Positions 16,524 through 24,884 of a stretch of DNA of 36,019 nt are shown here, one piece after another. The translations under genes and the position numbers were made by a program. The notes beneath the pieces were generated by a model. The model did no database searches. It worked only from the letters and a program-made list of their open reading frames with translations, and was not told where the DNA came from. Location: positions 1 through 36,019 of the forward strand of contig JAGAVX010000135.1 in NCBI GenBank assembly GCA_017941705.1. The letters run 5' to 3'. Every line of letters starts with the position of its first letter. Positions within the stretch are counted from its first letter, which is position 1. This DNA comes from Atopobiaceae bacterium. GTDB taxonomy: Bacteria; Actinomycetota; Coriobacteriia; Coriobacteriales; Atopobiaceae.

Positions 16524-18233
16524 ATGAGCTGGAACCAAACTCGTCGATCCTTCCTCGGCACTGCAGGCGCTCTGTCTGCCCTCGCCCTCGCCGGCTGCGG
16601 TGGCGGCTCGGGAAGCGATGGCGGCGACTCCGCTGCTGCCGGAGCGGCTGCTGACGGCAAGTACCTGGGCGTCATGCTCGGCACCAACGTCATGTCGCTC
16701 GACACCGACCTCGCCACCGATGGTGACTCCTTCGAGGTCATCGCCGACTGCATCGACGGCCTGATGCAGATGGACGCCGACGGCGCTGCCATCCCTGCCC
16801 TCGCCGAGTCGACCGACATCTCCGACGACGGTTGTACCTGGACCTTCCACCTGCGTGACACCAAGTGGTCCAACGGCACCCCCGTCACCGCCAACGACTT
16901 CGTCTTCGCTTGGCGTCGCATCTGCAAGAACGCCGGCGAGTATGCCTACATGATGAGCGACATCGGCCAGATCAAGGGCGCCGCAGCCATCGTCAGCGGC
17001 GACGAGGCCGACGAGACCACCCTCGCCATCGAGGCTGTCGACGACAAGACCCTCAAGGTCGAGCTCGAGGTTCCCGTGCCTTACTTCGACTCCCTGATGT
17101 ACTTCCCGACGTTCTACCCAATCAACGAGGAGTTCTACACCGGCCTCGAGGACGGCACCTACGGCACCAGCCCGGACACCTTCCTGTCCTGCGGCGCCTT
17201 CATGCTCTCCGACTACCTGCCCGGCACCGCCAACCTGACCGTCGTCAAGAACCCCGACTATTGGGATGCCGACCGCGTGCAGCTCGAGGGTATCACCTAC
17301 CAGGTCGTCGGCTCTTCCGACAACGCCCTCACCGCGTTCAAGAACGACTCCCTCGACGTCGTCATGATCAGTGGCAACCAGGTCGCCGCCGCCGAGGAGG
17401 ACGCTGAGCTCTCCAAGAACCTCAAGGTCACCGGTGCTGGCTACATGTGGTACCTCACCTTCTCCCAGACCGAGAAGAACGCCCAGGGCGGCATGCTCGC
17501 CAACCAGAACCTGCGCCTTGCCTTCAGCAACGCCATCGACCGCGAGGCCCTGGTGGACAACTACGTGATGGACGGCTCCATCGCCACCTACACCGCCGTT
17601 CCGCCTCAGTTTGCCGCCAGCGCTACCACCGGCGAGGACTTCTCTGCCGACCAGGAGAAGTTCGCTGACTACATCGGCTACGACGTCGAGAAAGCCCAGA
17701 AGTACTTCGAGGACGCCAAGAAGGAACTCAAGACCGACACCTTCGAGTTCACGATGATCTTCGGTAACAACGAGGGCGACGAGGTCACCAAGGTTGCCCA
17801 GGCCATCAAGGAGCAGATCGAGGGCGCACTGACCGGCGTCACGCTCAACCTGCAGGCCATGACCAAGGCCGAGCGTCTGGACAAGATGCAGGAGGACAAC
17901 TACGACGTCGCGCTGACCCGCTGGGGGCCCGACTACGCCGATCCTATGACCTACCTTGGCATGTGGATCACCGACAACTCCAACAACTACGGCTTCTGGA
18001 GCAACAAGGACTACGACAAGATCATCGCCGACTGCACCACTGGCGACCTTGTGTCCGACTACGACGCCCGCTGGGCTGCCCTCTATGACGCCGAGACTCT
18101 GGTCATGCAGGAGGCCGTCATCGCCCCGCTGTACACCAAGGCCAACGCCAACCTCATCTCCGAGGGTGTCGAGAACATCGAGTTCCACCCCGTGGCCCTC
18201 AACCGCGTGTACAAGAACACGACCCTCGCGTAA
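16524..18233 (+). CDS. oppA: Peptide ABC transporter substrate-binding lipoprotein (OppA/DppA family)
   Basis: A 569-residue extracellular solute-binding protein of family 5, which captures oligopeptides for the membrane complex encoded just downstream. The leader has a twin-arginine motif (TRRSFLG) and a lipobox LAGC with Cys25, so it is probably a Tat-exported lipoprotein tethered to the membrane outer face. A Gly/Ser/Asp linker follows. Family marks include TWTFHLRDTKWSNGTPVTANDFVFAW-like text near residue 95-130, a PYFDSL segment, and the late NYGFWSNKDYD and TLVMQEAVIAPLY stretches. Length is usual for OppA. GAAAGGG lies upstream of the ATG. A strong hairpin separates it from the permease genes, which would let the binding protein be made in excess. 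Peptide specificity cannot be read from the sequence. Confidence 0.93.
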   Translation: MSWNQTRRSFLGTAGALSALALAGCGGGSGSDGGDSAAAGAAADGKYLGVMLGTNVMSLDTDLATDGDSFEVIADCIDGLMQMDADGAAIPALAESTDISDDGCTWTFHLRDTKWSNGTPVTANDFVFAWRRICKNAGEYAYMMSDIGQIKGAAAIVSGDEADETTLAIEAVDDKTLKVELEVPVPYFDSLMYFPTFYPINEEFYTGLEDGTYGTSPDTFLSCGAFMLSDYLPGTANLTVVKNPDYWDADRVQLEGITYQVVGSSDNALTAFKNDSLDVVMISGNQVAAAEEDAELSKNLKVTGAGYMWYLTFSQTEKNAQGGMLANQNLRLAFSNAIDREALVDNYVMDGSIATYTAVPPQFAASATTGEDFSADQEKFADYIGYDVEKAQKYFEDAKKELKTDTFEFTMIFGNNEGDEVTKVAQAIKEQIEGALTGVTLNLQAMTKAERLDKMQEDNYDVALTRWGPDYADPMTYLGMWITDNSNNYGFWSNKDYDKIIADCTTGDLVSDYDARWAALYDAETLVMQEAVIAPLYTKANANLISEGVENIEFHPVALNRVYKNTTLA

Positions 18234-18262
18234 CGCATCAGCGTCTCGCAGGTCACAAGGAT

Positions 18263-18300
18263 GGGCGCCAGGGAGCGCGAGGTCCCTGGCGCCCTCTTTT
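18263..18300 (+). terminator. Intercistronic terminator/attenuator between binding protein and permease genes
   Basis: GGGCGCCAGGGA (18263-18274) pairs perfectly with TCCCTGGCGCCC (18283-18294) around an 8-nt loop and is followed by TCTTTT. It sits 30 bp after the binding-protein stop and 21 bp before the permease start. The likely effect is partial termination, giving more binding protein than membrane complex. Confidence 0.85.
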
Positions 18301-18314
18301 AGGAAGAGCTGCCT

Positions 18315-19265
18315 ATGAAGAAGTACATACTCAAGCGCATCGTCATGTCATTGCTGACGCTGCTGCTGATTACGTTCGTGCTGTTCGTGCTGGTACGCAT
18401 CATGCCGGGCAATCCCTTCCCGTCGGAGCGCATGAGCGCCGAGCAGATTGCCAACAAGCGAGCTGAGATGGGCCTCGACGATCCGATACTCGTGCAGTTT
18501 GGCCGCTATCTCAGCGGCGTGCTGCACGGTGACTTTGGCAAGGGTACCTCGCTGTACTACGGCGCGCCCATCAAGACCGTGCTGGGCCAGTGCATCTCCA
18601 ACTCGTTTAGGATCGGTGGCCTTGCCATCCTCATCGGCACTGCAGTGGGACTGCTGCTGGGCATCACGGCGGCCCTCAACAAGGGCACGTTCATCGACGC
18701 CTTCTGCACGGTTTTCTCCATCGTGGGCGTCTGCGTGCCGGGCTACGTGTTCCTGATCTTCCTGCAATACTTCCTCTCGTACAAGGTGCACCTGTTCCCG
18801 TACTTCTTTGACAACTCGCACTTCCTGCACTCGTCGGTGCTGCCGTCGGTCTCGCTGAGCCTCTTCACCATGTCGACGGTCGCGCGCTTCACGCGCAACG
18901 AGATGGTCGAGGTCATGGACTCCGACTACGTGCATCTGGCAGAGAGCAAGGGCATGTACGGAAGCAAGCTCGTGACGAGGCACATCCTGCGCAACGCGCT
19001 CATCCCCATCGTCACGGTGCTGGCTCCGCTGATCGTCGACCTGCTGACCGGCGCGCTGGTCATCGAGAAGATCTACGGCATCAACGGCATCGGCAAGCTG
19101 ATGGTCGATTCGATCGCCGGCGAGGGCATCGACTACAACTACGTGCTTGCGCTCGGCATTCTGTACTCGGCCATGTACATCGGCATCATGCTGGTCGTCG
19201 ACATCCTCTACGGCGTCCTCGACCCGCGCATCCGTGTCTCGGCTTCCGGAGAGGGTGATGCGTGA
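18315..19265 (+). CDS. oppB: Peptide ABC transporter permease (OppB/DppB type)
   Basis: A 316-residue membrane protein forming half of the peptide channel. The N-terminus MKKYILKRIVMSLLTLLLITFVLFVLVRIMPGNPF is typical of OppB: one helix followed by the PGNP turn. Six membrane segments can be counted. The coupling EAA loop reads EVMDSDYVHLAESKGM, then ILRNALIPIV, and contacts the ATPases. The C-terminus GVLDPRIRV is also characteristic (LDPRIR). AGGAAGAG precedes the ATG. The stop TGA overlaps the start of the next gene (TGATG), indicating translational coupling. Confidence 0.94.
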   Translation: MKKYILKRIVMSLLTLLLITFVLFVLVRIMPGNPFPSERMSAEQIANKRAEMGLDDPILVQFGRYLSGVLHGDFGKGTSLYYGAPIKTVLGQCISNSFRIGGLAILIGTAVGLLLGITAALNKGTFIDAFCTVFSIVGVCVPGYVFLIFLQYFLSYKVHLFPYFFDNSHFLHSSVLPSVSLSLFTMSTVARFTRNEMVEVMDSDYVHLAESKGMYGSKLVTRHILRNALIPIVTVLAPLIVDLLTGALVIEKIYGINGIGKLMVDSIAGEGIDYNYVLALGILYSAMYIGIMLVVDILYGVLDPRIRVSASGEGDA

Positions 19266-20260
19266 TGACCGAGCACATCTACACGCCCACGGCGGGGGAC
19301 TTCGAGTTCCTTACCGGCCGTGACATTACCACCGACAAGAACTTCGCCTCCCAGAGCTACTGGAAGGGCGTCGCCATCCACTTCTATCGCAACCGTCGCG
19401 CGATGGTGGGTGTGGTCATCGTCGGCCTGATCATCCTGCTGGCCATCATCGGCCCGTCGATGAACTCCTACGGCTATAAGGACATCGTCTCGGTCGTCGA
19501 TGACAACGGCAAGCAGGTCGTGGCCAAGGGCATCGCCCCGCAGCTCGGCTTCATGGACAATGGCGACGGCCCCTTTGCCAACGAGACCTTCCTGTTTGGC
19601 ACCGACGACCTCGGGCGCGACCTGTGGACGCGCACCTGGCAGGGTGCCCGCGTGTCGCTGATCATCGCCTTCGTCACGATCTTCATCGACATGATCATCG
19701 GTATGAGCTACGGCCTCATCTCGGGCTACTTTGGCGGCGCGGTCGACAACGTCATGCAGCGCATCGTCGAGATCGCAAACTCCGTGCCGCGACTGGTCAT
19801 CGTCAGCGTGCTGGCCATCTTCATGCCCAAGGGCATGGGGCTGGTCATCGTGACGCTGCTGCTCACCGAGTGGATCGGCATGAGCAAGATCGCCCGCGCC
19901 GAGATGCTGCGCATCAAGGAGGAGGAGTACGTGCTGGCCAGTCGCACCCTCGGCGCGCATAGCATGCACATCATCTTCAAGCAGATCCTGCCCAACACGA
20001 TCGGCCCGATCATCACGCAGGTGATGTTCTCGATTCCCACGGCCATCTTCACCGAGGCCTTCCTCTCGTTTGTCGGCGTCGGCATCATGCTGCCGCAGTG
20101 CTCCATCGGCTCGCTGATCGAGAGCGGCTTCAACAACATCACGACGCTGCCGTACCAGATCCTGCCGCCGATCATCGTGCTGGCCCTGCAGATGCTGGGC
20201 TTCAACTTCATCGGCGACGGCTTCCGCGAGGCGCTCGCGCCCAAGCTTGAGGACATGTAA
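19265..20260 (+). CDS. oppC: Peptide ABC transporter permease (OppC/DppC type)
   Basis: A 331-residue partner permease. It begins with a cytoplasmic segment of about 45 residues, then the first helix (MVGVVIVGLIILLAIIGPS), a periplasmic-side insert, and FGTDDLGRDLWTRTWQGARVSL, the hallmark of OppC. The EAA loop reads EEYVLASRTLGAHSMHIIFKQILPN. I prefer the ATG at 19265, which overlaps the upstream stop as TGATG and has GGAGAGGG about ten bases before it; a GTG at 19262 would add one residue. The external insert of about 60 residues between helix 1 and the GTDDLGRD motif is common in this family. Confidence 0.93.
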   Translation: MTEHIYTPTAGDFEFLTGRDITTDKNFASQSYWKGVAIHFYRNRRAMVGVVIVGLIILLAIIGPSMNSYGYKDIVSVVDDNGKQVVAKGIAPQLGFMDNGDGPFANETFLFGTDDLGRDLWTRTWQGARVSLIIAFVTIFIDMIIGMSYGLISGYFGGAVDNVMQRIVEIANSVPRLVIVSVLAIFMPKGMGLVIVTLLLTEWIGMSKIARAEMLRIKEEEYVLASRTLGAHSMHIIFKQILPNTIGPIITQVMFSIPTAIFTEAFLSFVGVGIMLPQCSIGSLIESGFNNITTLPYQILPPIIVLALQMLGFNFIGDGFREALAPKLEDM

Positions 20261-20272
20261 GGAGGTGTGGAC

Positions 20273-21358
20273 ATGGAGATGAACGAAAAGGCAATTCTGC
20301 AGTTCAAGGACCTCGACATATCCTTCCGCACCAACGCGGGCGTGGTTCACGCCATCCGTGGGGTCAACATCGAGCTGCGCCGCGGCGAGACCGTGGCCAT
20401 CGTGGGCGAGTCGGGCTCCGGAAAGTCCGTCACCGTCAAGGCCGCCGTCGGCCTGCTCGACGGTAACGCCACGGTCAATAGCGGGCAGATTCTGTACCGC
20501 TACAAGAACGACGATGGCAGCGAGAAGGTCGTGGACCTGCTGAGCATGTCCAAGCGCGAGCTGCGGCGCACCGTCAACGGCAGCCACATCGCCATGGTGT
20601 TCCAGGACCCCATGACCAGCCTCGACCCGACCATGACCATCGGCAAGCAGATCATGGAGGGAATCCTGCTGCACACCGATGCCGACAGGGCGGCCGCCCA
20701 TGCGCGTGCGCTCGAGCTGCTCGAGCTGGTGGGCATCACCGACGCCGAGAAGCGCATGAAGAACTACCCGCACCAGCTGTCCGGCGGCATGCGTCAGCGC
20801 GTGGTCATCGCCATCGCGCTGGCCTCCGACCCCGACATCCTCATCTGCGACGAGCCGACCACAGCCCTCGACGTGACCATCCAGGCCCGCATCCTCGAGC
20901 TCATCAGGGATGTCCAGAGCCGTCTGGGCCTGTCGGTTATCTACATCACCCACGACCTGGGTGTTGTGGCCAAGGTCGCCGACTACGTCAACGTCATGTA
21001 CGCGGGAAAGATCATCGAGGTCGGCACCGTCAACGAGATCTTCTACGACCCGAGGCACCCCTACACGTGGGGCCTGTTGGCCGCCATGCCCGACCTCGAG
21101 ACCGACGATGACCGCCTGGTCTCCATCCCAGGCAGTCCTCCCAACCTGCTCCATGAACCTGTCGGCGACGCCTTTGCCCCGCGCAACGCCTTGGCCCTCA
21201 AGATCGATGAGAAGGCCGACCCGCCGATGTTCAAGGTCAGCGACACCCACTACGCGGCCACCTGGCTGCTACATCCCGATGCGCCCAAGGTCGAGATGCC
21301 GCACGAGCTGCAGGAACGCATCGAGCGTTCGCGGAAGGAGGCTGAGAGGTACCAATGA
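20273..21358 (+). CDS. oppD: Peptide ABC transporter ATP-binding protein (OppD/DppD type)
   Basis: A 361-residue cytoplasmic ATPase. Walker A is GESGSGKS, the Q loop QDPMTSLDPTMTIG, the signature LSGGMRQR, Walker B LICDEPTTALDV and the switch His in THDLGVV. The C-terminal oligopeptide extension (GSPPNLLHEPVGDAFAPR onward) is present, but the Cys residues that in many DppD/OppD proteins hold a [4Fe-4S] cluster are absent. GGAGG at 20261-20265 is seven bases before the ATG at 20273; the GTG at 20267 is too close to that site. The stop overlaps the next start (ATGA), so both ATPases are translated together. Confidence 0.93.
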   Translation: MEMNEKAILQFKDLDISFRTNAGVVHAIRGVNIELRRGETVAIVGESGSGKSVTVKAAVGLLDGNATVNSGQILYRYKNDDGSEKVVDLLSMSKRELRRTVNGSHIAMVFQDPMTSLDPTMTIGKQIMEGILLHTDADRAAAHARALELLELVGITDAEKRMKNYPHQLSGGMRQRVVIAIALASDPDILICDEPTTALDVTIQARILELIRDVQSRLGLSVIYITHDLGVVAKVADYVNVMYAGKIIEVGTVNEIFYDPRHPYTWGLLAAMPDLETDDDRLVSIPGSPPNLLHEPVGDAFAPRNALALKIDEKADPPMFKVSDTHYAATWLLHPDAPKVEMPHELQERIERSRKEAERYQ

Positions 21359-22275
21359 GCGAGCCACTGCTAAAGGTCAGGGACCTTACCCAGCACTTTC
21401 ATGTCTCCCGTACGTTCACCGTCAAGGCCGTCAACGGCGTCTCGTTCGATATCTATCCCGGCGAGACCTACGGCCTGGTGGGGGAGAGCGGTTCGGGCAA
21501 GACGACCATCGGCCGCAGCATCATCCGCCTTTACGACCCGACGTCCGGCAGCGTCCTGTTCCAGGGCAAGGAGATCGGTGGCAAGCTTGACCGCGCAACC
21601 GAGAAGATGCTGCGCGAGGACATGCAGATGATCTTCCAGGACCCGATGAGCAGCCTTAACCCGCGCAAGAAGGTGGGCGATATCATCGGCGAGGGCCTGG
21701 ATATCCACCATCGCTTTTCCAGCACCAAGGAGCGTGACGACGCGGTGGCGGAGATGCTCAACAAGGTGGGCCTTTCGCAGGCTCACGCCGAGCGTTATCC
21801 GCATCAGTTCTCGGGCGGTCAGCGCCAGCGCGTGGGCATCGCGCGAGCGCTGGTGATGAACCCCAAGCTGATCATTGCGGACGAGTGCATCTCGGCGCTT
21901 GACGTATCGATTCAGGCGCAGGTCGTCAACCTGATGAAGGACATCCAGGATGCTACGGGTTGCGCGTACCTGTTTATCGCGCACGACCTGAGCATGGTCA
22001 AGTACATCTCCGACCGCATAGGCGTGCTGCATCTGGGCCACATGGTCGAGACTGGCACCACCGAGGAGATCTTCGCCAACCCGGTTCATCCCTACACCAA
22101 GAGCCTGCTCTCCGCAGTACCGCTGCCCAACCCCGAGGTTGAGAAGCGGCGCAAGTCGATTCCGTACGACCGTGCCGCCGAGGGCATCGACTACTCGGTG
22201 GGCACCGAGCACGTGGTGGAGGGGACTCATACGGTCCTTGCGACCGACGAGGAGTTCGCCCGCTGGACTGCATAG
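21355..22275 (+). CDS. oppF: Peptide ABC transporter ATP-binding protein (OppF/DppF type)
   Basis: A 306-residue second ATPase that pairs with OppD. Walker A is GESGSGKT, the Q loop QDPMSSLNPRKKVG (the NPR phrase marks OppF), the signature FSGGQRQR, Walker B IIADECISALDVS and the switch His in AHDLSMV. The residue after the catalytic Glu is Cys rather than the usual Pro (DEC instead of DEP), a mild oddity. The C-terminal part HPYTKSLLSAVPLPNPE is standard. The gene overlaps oppD by four bases and ends the operon, with a terminator hairpin within 10 bp of the stop. Confidence 0.93.
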   Translation: MSEPLLKVRDLTQHFHVSRTFTVKAVNGVSFDIYPGETYGLVGESGSGKTTIGRSIIRLYDPTSGSVLFQGKEIGGKLDRATEKMLREDMQMIFQDPMSSLNPRKKVGDIIGEGLDIHHRFSSTKERDDAVAEMLNKVGLSQAHAERYPHQFSGGQRQRVGIARALVMNPKLIIADECISALDVSIQAQVVNLMKDIQDATGCAYLFIAHDLSMVKYISDRIGVLHLGHMVETGTTEEIFANPVHPYTKSLLSAVPLPNPEVEKRRKSIPYDRAAEGIDYSVGTEHVVEGTHTVLATDEEFARWTA

Positions 22276-22282
22276 ATCCCGC

Positions 22283-22320
22283 AGGGTGCGCCCAAGGGAC
22301 TGTCCCCTGGGCGCACCCTT
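22283..22320 (+). terminator. Terminator of the peptide transporter operon
   Basis: AGGGTGCGCCCA (22283-22294) pairs perfectly with TGGGCGCACCCT (22308-22319). Inside, GGGA and TCCC can add four more pairs after one mismatch. The T tail is short, but the stem is very stable and lies immediately after the stop codon. Confidence 0.75.
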
Positions 22321-22469
22321 GCGATCGCAATAAGACGTCTGCCGACGTATTCATTCTGACCAGCTATTTTGCAGCGCATCGGTCGTACCATTGCAGCATG
22401 TCAACATCTCCCGTCATGGTTGCGACTCACGTCGCGCCTCGGTGGGCCGACTCTAGGGGAGGGGTTTGC

Positions 22470-23399
22470 ATGCGCTACATCACGTTTGGCAGCAACGACA
22501 CCAAGGTCTCAGAAGTCGTCATGGGCATGATGCGAATCGGTGGGAAGGGGCCTGCCGAGATTGCCGATCTCATCGAGTGCGGCTTGGAATGTGGCATCAA
22601 TGCGGTCGATACCGCGCCGATCTACGACCCTTCCGAGGGAAAGCTGGGCGAGGCCTTTGCCCTGCGTTCGGGCCTGCGCGACAAGGTCTGGCTGCAGACC
22701 AAGCTGGGCATTCGCCCCCATCCGCGCATCAAGGCCAACTACTTTGACTTCTCCTACGAGCACATCATGGAGTCGGTGGACAACAGCCTGCGTGCCCTGC
22801 AGACCGACCATGTCGACAGCCTCCTGTTGCACCGTCCTGACGCGCTCATGGTCCCCGAGGATATCGCCCGTGCATTCCAGGAGCTTCACGACGCCGGTAA
22901 GGTGATCGACTTTGGCGTCTCAAACCAGAATCCCGCCATGATGGAGCGCCTGGCCCAGTACCTGCCGTTCCCGATCGCTGCGAACCAAGTGCAGATATCG
23001 GCGGCGTTCACGCCCATGTTCGACGCGTTCTTCAATGCGAACATGGAAAACGATGCGGCGGTCATGCGTGACGGCGGCATCCTCGAGTACGGCTACAACC
23101 ACAACATGGCCATCCAGGCATGGAGCGTGCTGCAGCATGGCTACTTTGGCGGCGTGTTCCTGGACGATCCCGACTACGCCGACCTGAACGAGGCGCTTGA
23201 GCGCATTGCGGCGGACCACGACACCACCAAGACCGCCGTCGCCATCAATTGGGTCCTTCGCTATCCCGCCAAGATGCAGGCGCTGGTGGGTACCACTCGT
23301 CCGGAGCGCATCCGCGAGAGTGCAGCTGCCTGTGACTGGGAGATGACGCGCGAAGAGTGGTACGAGGTCTACATTTGCGCTGGCCATCAGCTGCCGTAA
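22470..23399 (+). CDS. Aldo/keto reductase, YdhF-like
   Basis: A 309-residue NAD(P)H-dependent reductase with the (beta/alpha)8 aldo/keto reductase fold. Visible family marks are NAVDTAPIYDPSEGKLGEAF (catalytic Asp and Tyr), the Lys in VWLQTKLGI, the His in SLLLHRPDAL, the GVSNQNP stretch, and the late ALVGTTRPERIRESA that binds the cofactor phosphate. The size and SNQNP/GTTRPERI pattern fit the E. coli YdhF group. AGGGGAGGGG precedes the ATG at 22470; the in-frame ATG at 22398 would add 24 residues without family similarity. It has its own terminator and is probably monocistronic. Substrate unknown. Confidence 0.88.
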   Translation: MRYITFGSNDTKVSEVVMGMMRIGGKGPAEIADLIECGLECGINAVDTAPIYDPSEGKLGEAFALRSGLRDKVWLQTKLGIRPHPRIKANYFDFSYEHIMESVDNSLRALQTDHVDSLLLHRPDALMVPEDIARAFQELHDAGKVIDFGVSNQNPAMMERLAQYLPFPIAANQVQISAAFTPMFDAFFNANMENDAAVMRDGGILEYGYNHNMAIQAWSVLQHGYFGGVFLDDPDYADLNEALERIAADHDTTKTAVAINWVLRYPAKMQALVGTTRPERIRESAAACDWEMTREEWYEVYICAGHQLP

Positions 23400-23423
23400 C
23401 GCACGCAGTACGCGCCACAAGTC

Positions 23424-23470
23424 CCCGCGGATGCCCCTGACCCCTTGCGGGCCGGGCATCCGCGGGTCTC
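23424..23470 (+). terminator. Terminator after the YdhF-like reductase
   Basis: CCCGCGGATGCCC (23424-23436) pairs perfectly with GGGCATCCGCGGG (23454-23466) around a 17-nt loop and is followed by TCTC. It lies 25 bp after the stop codon. Confidence 0.75.
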
Positions 23471-23648
23471 TGTGATCAAGATGGCACAAAGATTACGGGG
23501 TTATGCGGCAAAGCAGGCATAGGCAATAGATGATCATGCCCGGTAGGCATTGTCTGTGGTGTACAAGAAGCATTAGATGTTCTTTGTTCCGCATGATAAC
23601 TTAGTGTTAGGAGAGATTCGCCAAACGGCGCTAGAGGAGGGGGACCTC

Positions 23649-24785
23649 ATGGATTTCATGCCTGCAAAGAAGCTCGGTTTTGGCCTCATGCGCATGCCGC
23701 TGCTCGACCCAAACGACTCCGCGTCCGTCGACGTCGAGCAGGTCAAGCAGATGGTCGACCTGTTCATGGAGAAGGGCTTCACGTACTTTGACACTGCCTG
23801 GATGTACAACGGCTTTGCCAGCGAGAACGTGGCACGCGAGGCGCTAGTCGAGCGTTACCCTCGCGACAGCTTCACGTTGGCCACTAAGCTGCACAACGGG
23901 TTCTTCAACAGCCTCGAGGGTCGCGACGAGGTATTTAACAAGCAGCTCGAGAAGACGGGCGCCGGCTACTTTGACTATTACCTGCTGCACGGCATCGAGG
24001 AGAGCAGCTACCCTCACTACGAGAAGTTCGACTGTTTCGACTGGCTGCTTCAAAAGAAGGAGGCCGGTCTGGTGCGACATGTGGGCTTCTCGTATCACGA
24101 TAACCCGCAGCTGCTTGACGAGATCCTGACCAAGCATCCGCAGATGGAGTTCGTCCAGCTGCAGATCAACTACCTCGATTGGGAGAGCGAGTGGATCCAG
24201 AGCCGCGCCTGCTACGAGGTCGCCGAGAAGCACGGCAAACCCGTCATCGTGATGGAGCCGATCAAGGGCGGTACGCTGGCACAGGTTCCCGCCGAGGGCG
24301 AGGCTCTGCTCAAGGCACTCGACCCCAGCCTCTCCACGGCAAGCTGGGCTATTCGCTTCGTCGCCAGCTTGCCCAACGTAATGTGCGTCCTGTCTGGTAT
24401 GAGCACGCTTGCCCAGATGGAGGACAACCTCTCGTACATGGACGACTTCAAGCCCCTGACCGAGGCCGAGCGCGAGACCTGCTTCAAGGTCGCCGACATC
24501 ATCAACAACCAGACCGCCATTGCCTGCACCGCGTGCCACTACTGCACCGACGGCTGCCCGATGCACATCTGCATCCCCGAGTACTTCTCGCTGTACAACG
24601 AGGACATGCGTGATGACCTCGAGCACAAGGGCTGGACGATCAACTTCACCAACTACGACAAGCTAGCTGAGGAGTTTGGTCGCGCGAGCGAGTGCATCGG
24701 CTGTGGCCAGTGCGAGGAGATGTGTCCGCAGCACCTGCCCATCATCGAGACGCTCGAGAAAGTGGCGGCGCACTTCGAGAACTAG
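23649..24785 (+). CDS. Aldo/keto reductase with C-terminal 2[4Fe-4S] ferredoxin-like domain
   Basis: A 378-residue protein joining an aldo/keto reductase barrel (residues about 1-285) to an iron-sulfur tail. The barrel shows GFGLMRMPLL at the start, FDTAWMYNG, ATKLHNG and YYLLHGIEE for the catalytic Asp, Tyr, Lys and His region, and GFSYHDNP. The tail carries CTACHYCTDGCP (Cys about 293, 296, 299, 303) and CIGCGQCEEMCP (Cys about 349, 352, 355, 359), each a CxxCxxCxxxCP cluster motif. This architecture is frequent in anaerobes and suggests electron exchange with ferredoxin or flavodoxin rather than, or beside, NAD(P)H. GAGGAGG precedes the ATG at 23649; the longer in-frame start at 23577 is not needed. 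Substrate unknown. Confidence 0.92.
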   Translation: MDFMPAKKLGFGLMRMPLLDPNDSASVDVEQVKQMVDLFMEKGFTYFDTAWMYNGFASENVAREALVERYPRDSFTLATKLHNGFFNSLEGRDEVFNKQLEKTGAGYFDYYLLHGIEESSYPHYEKFDCFDWLLQKKEAGLVRHVGFSYHDNPQLLDEILTKHPQMEFVQLQINYLDWESEWIQSRACYEVAEKHGKPVIVMEPIKGGTLAQVPAEGEALLKALDPSLSTASWAIRFVASLPNVMCVLSGMSTLAQMEDNLSYMDDFKPLTEAERETCFKVADIINNQTAIACTACHYCTDGCPMHICIPEYFSLYNEDMRDDLEHKGWTINFTNYDKLAEEFGRASECIGCGQCEEMCPQHLPIIETLEKVAAHFEN

Positions 24786-24816
24786 TGCGACAAGCTCGCG
24801 GCAACGCGTCAGCAAC

Positions 24817-24865
24817 GAGGGTCACCGGCTAAGCGTACGGTTCCTGCGCTGGGCCGGTGGCCCTC
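24817..24865. terminator. Bidirectional terminator between convergent genes
   Basis: GAGGGTCACCGGC (24817-24829) pairs with GCCGGTGGCCCTC (24853-24865) with one G-T wobble position. The hairpin lies between the ferredoxin-fused reductase and the convergent kptA gene and can serve both. Confidence 0.6.
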
Positions 24866-24884
24866 ATCGTTTGCCGTGCCGTCC

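Noticed and set aside
16497..18188. A 563-codon minus-strand frame over the binding-protein gene
   Set aside because: Shadow of oppA codon bias; low-complexity Val/Gly/Leu text without family similarity, whereas oppA is unmistakable.
19208..21250. A 680-codon minus-strand frame over permease and ATPase genes
   Set aside because: Asp/His/Gly-rich antisense shadow; the plus strand has clear ABC motifs.
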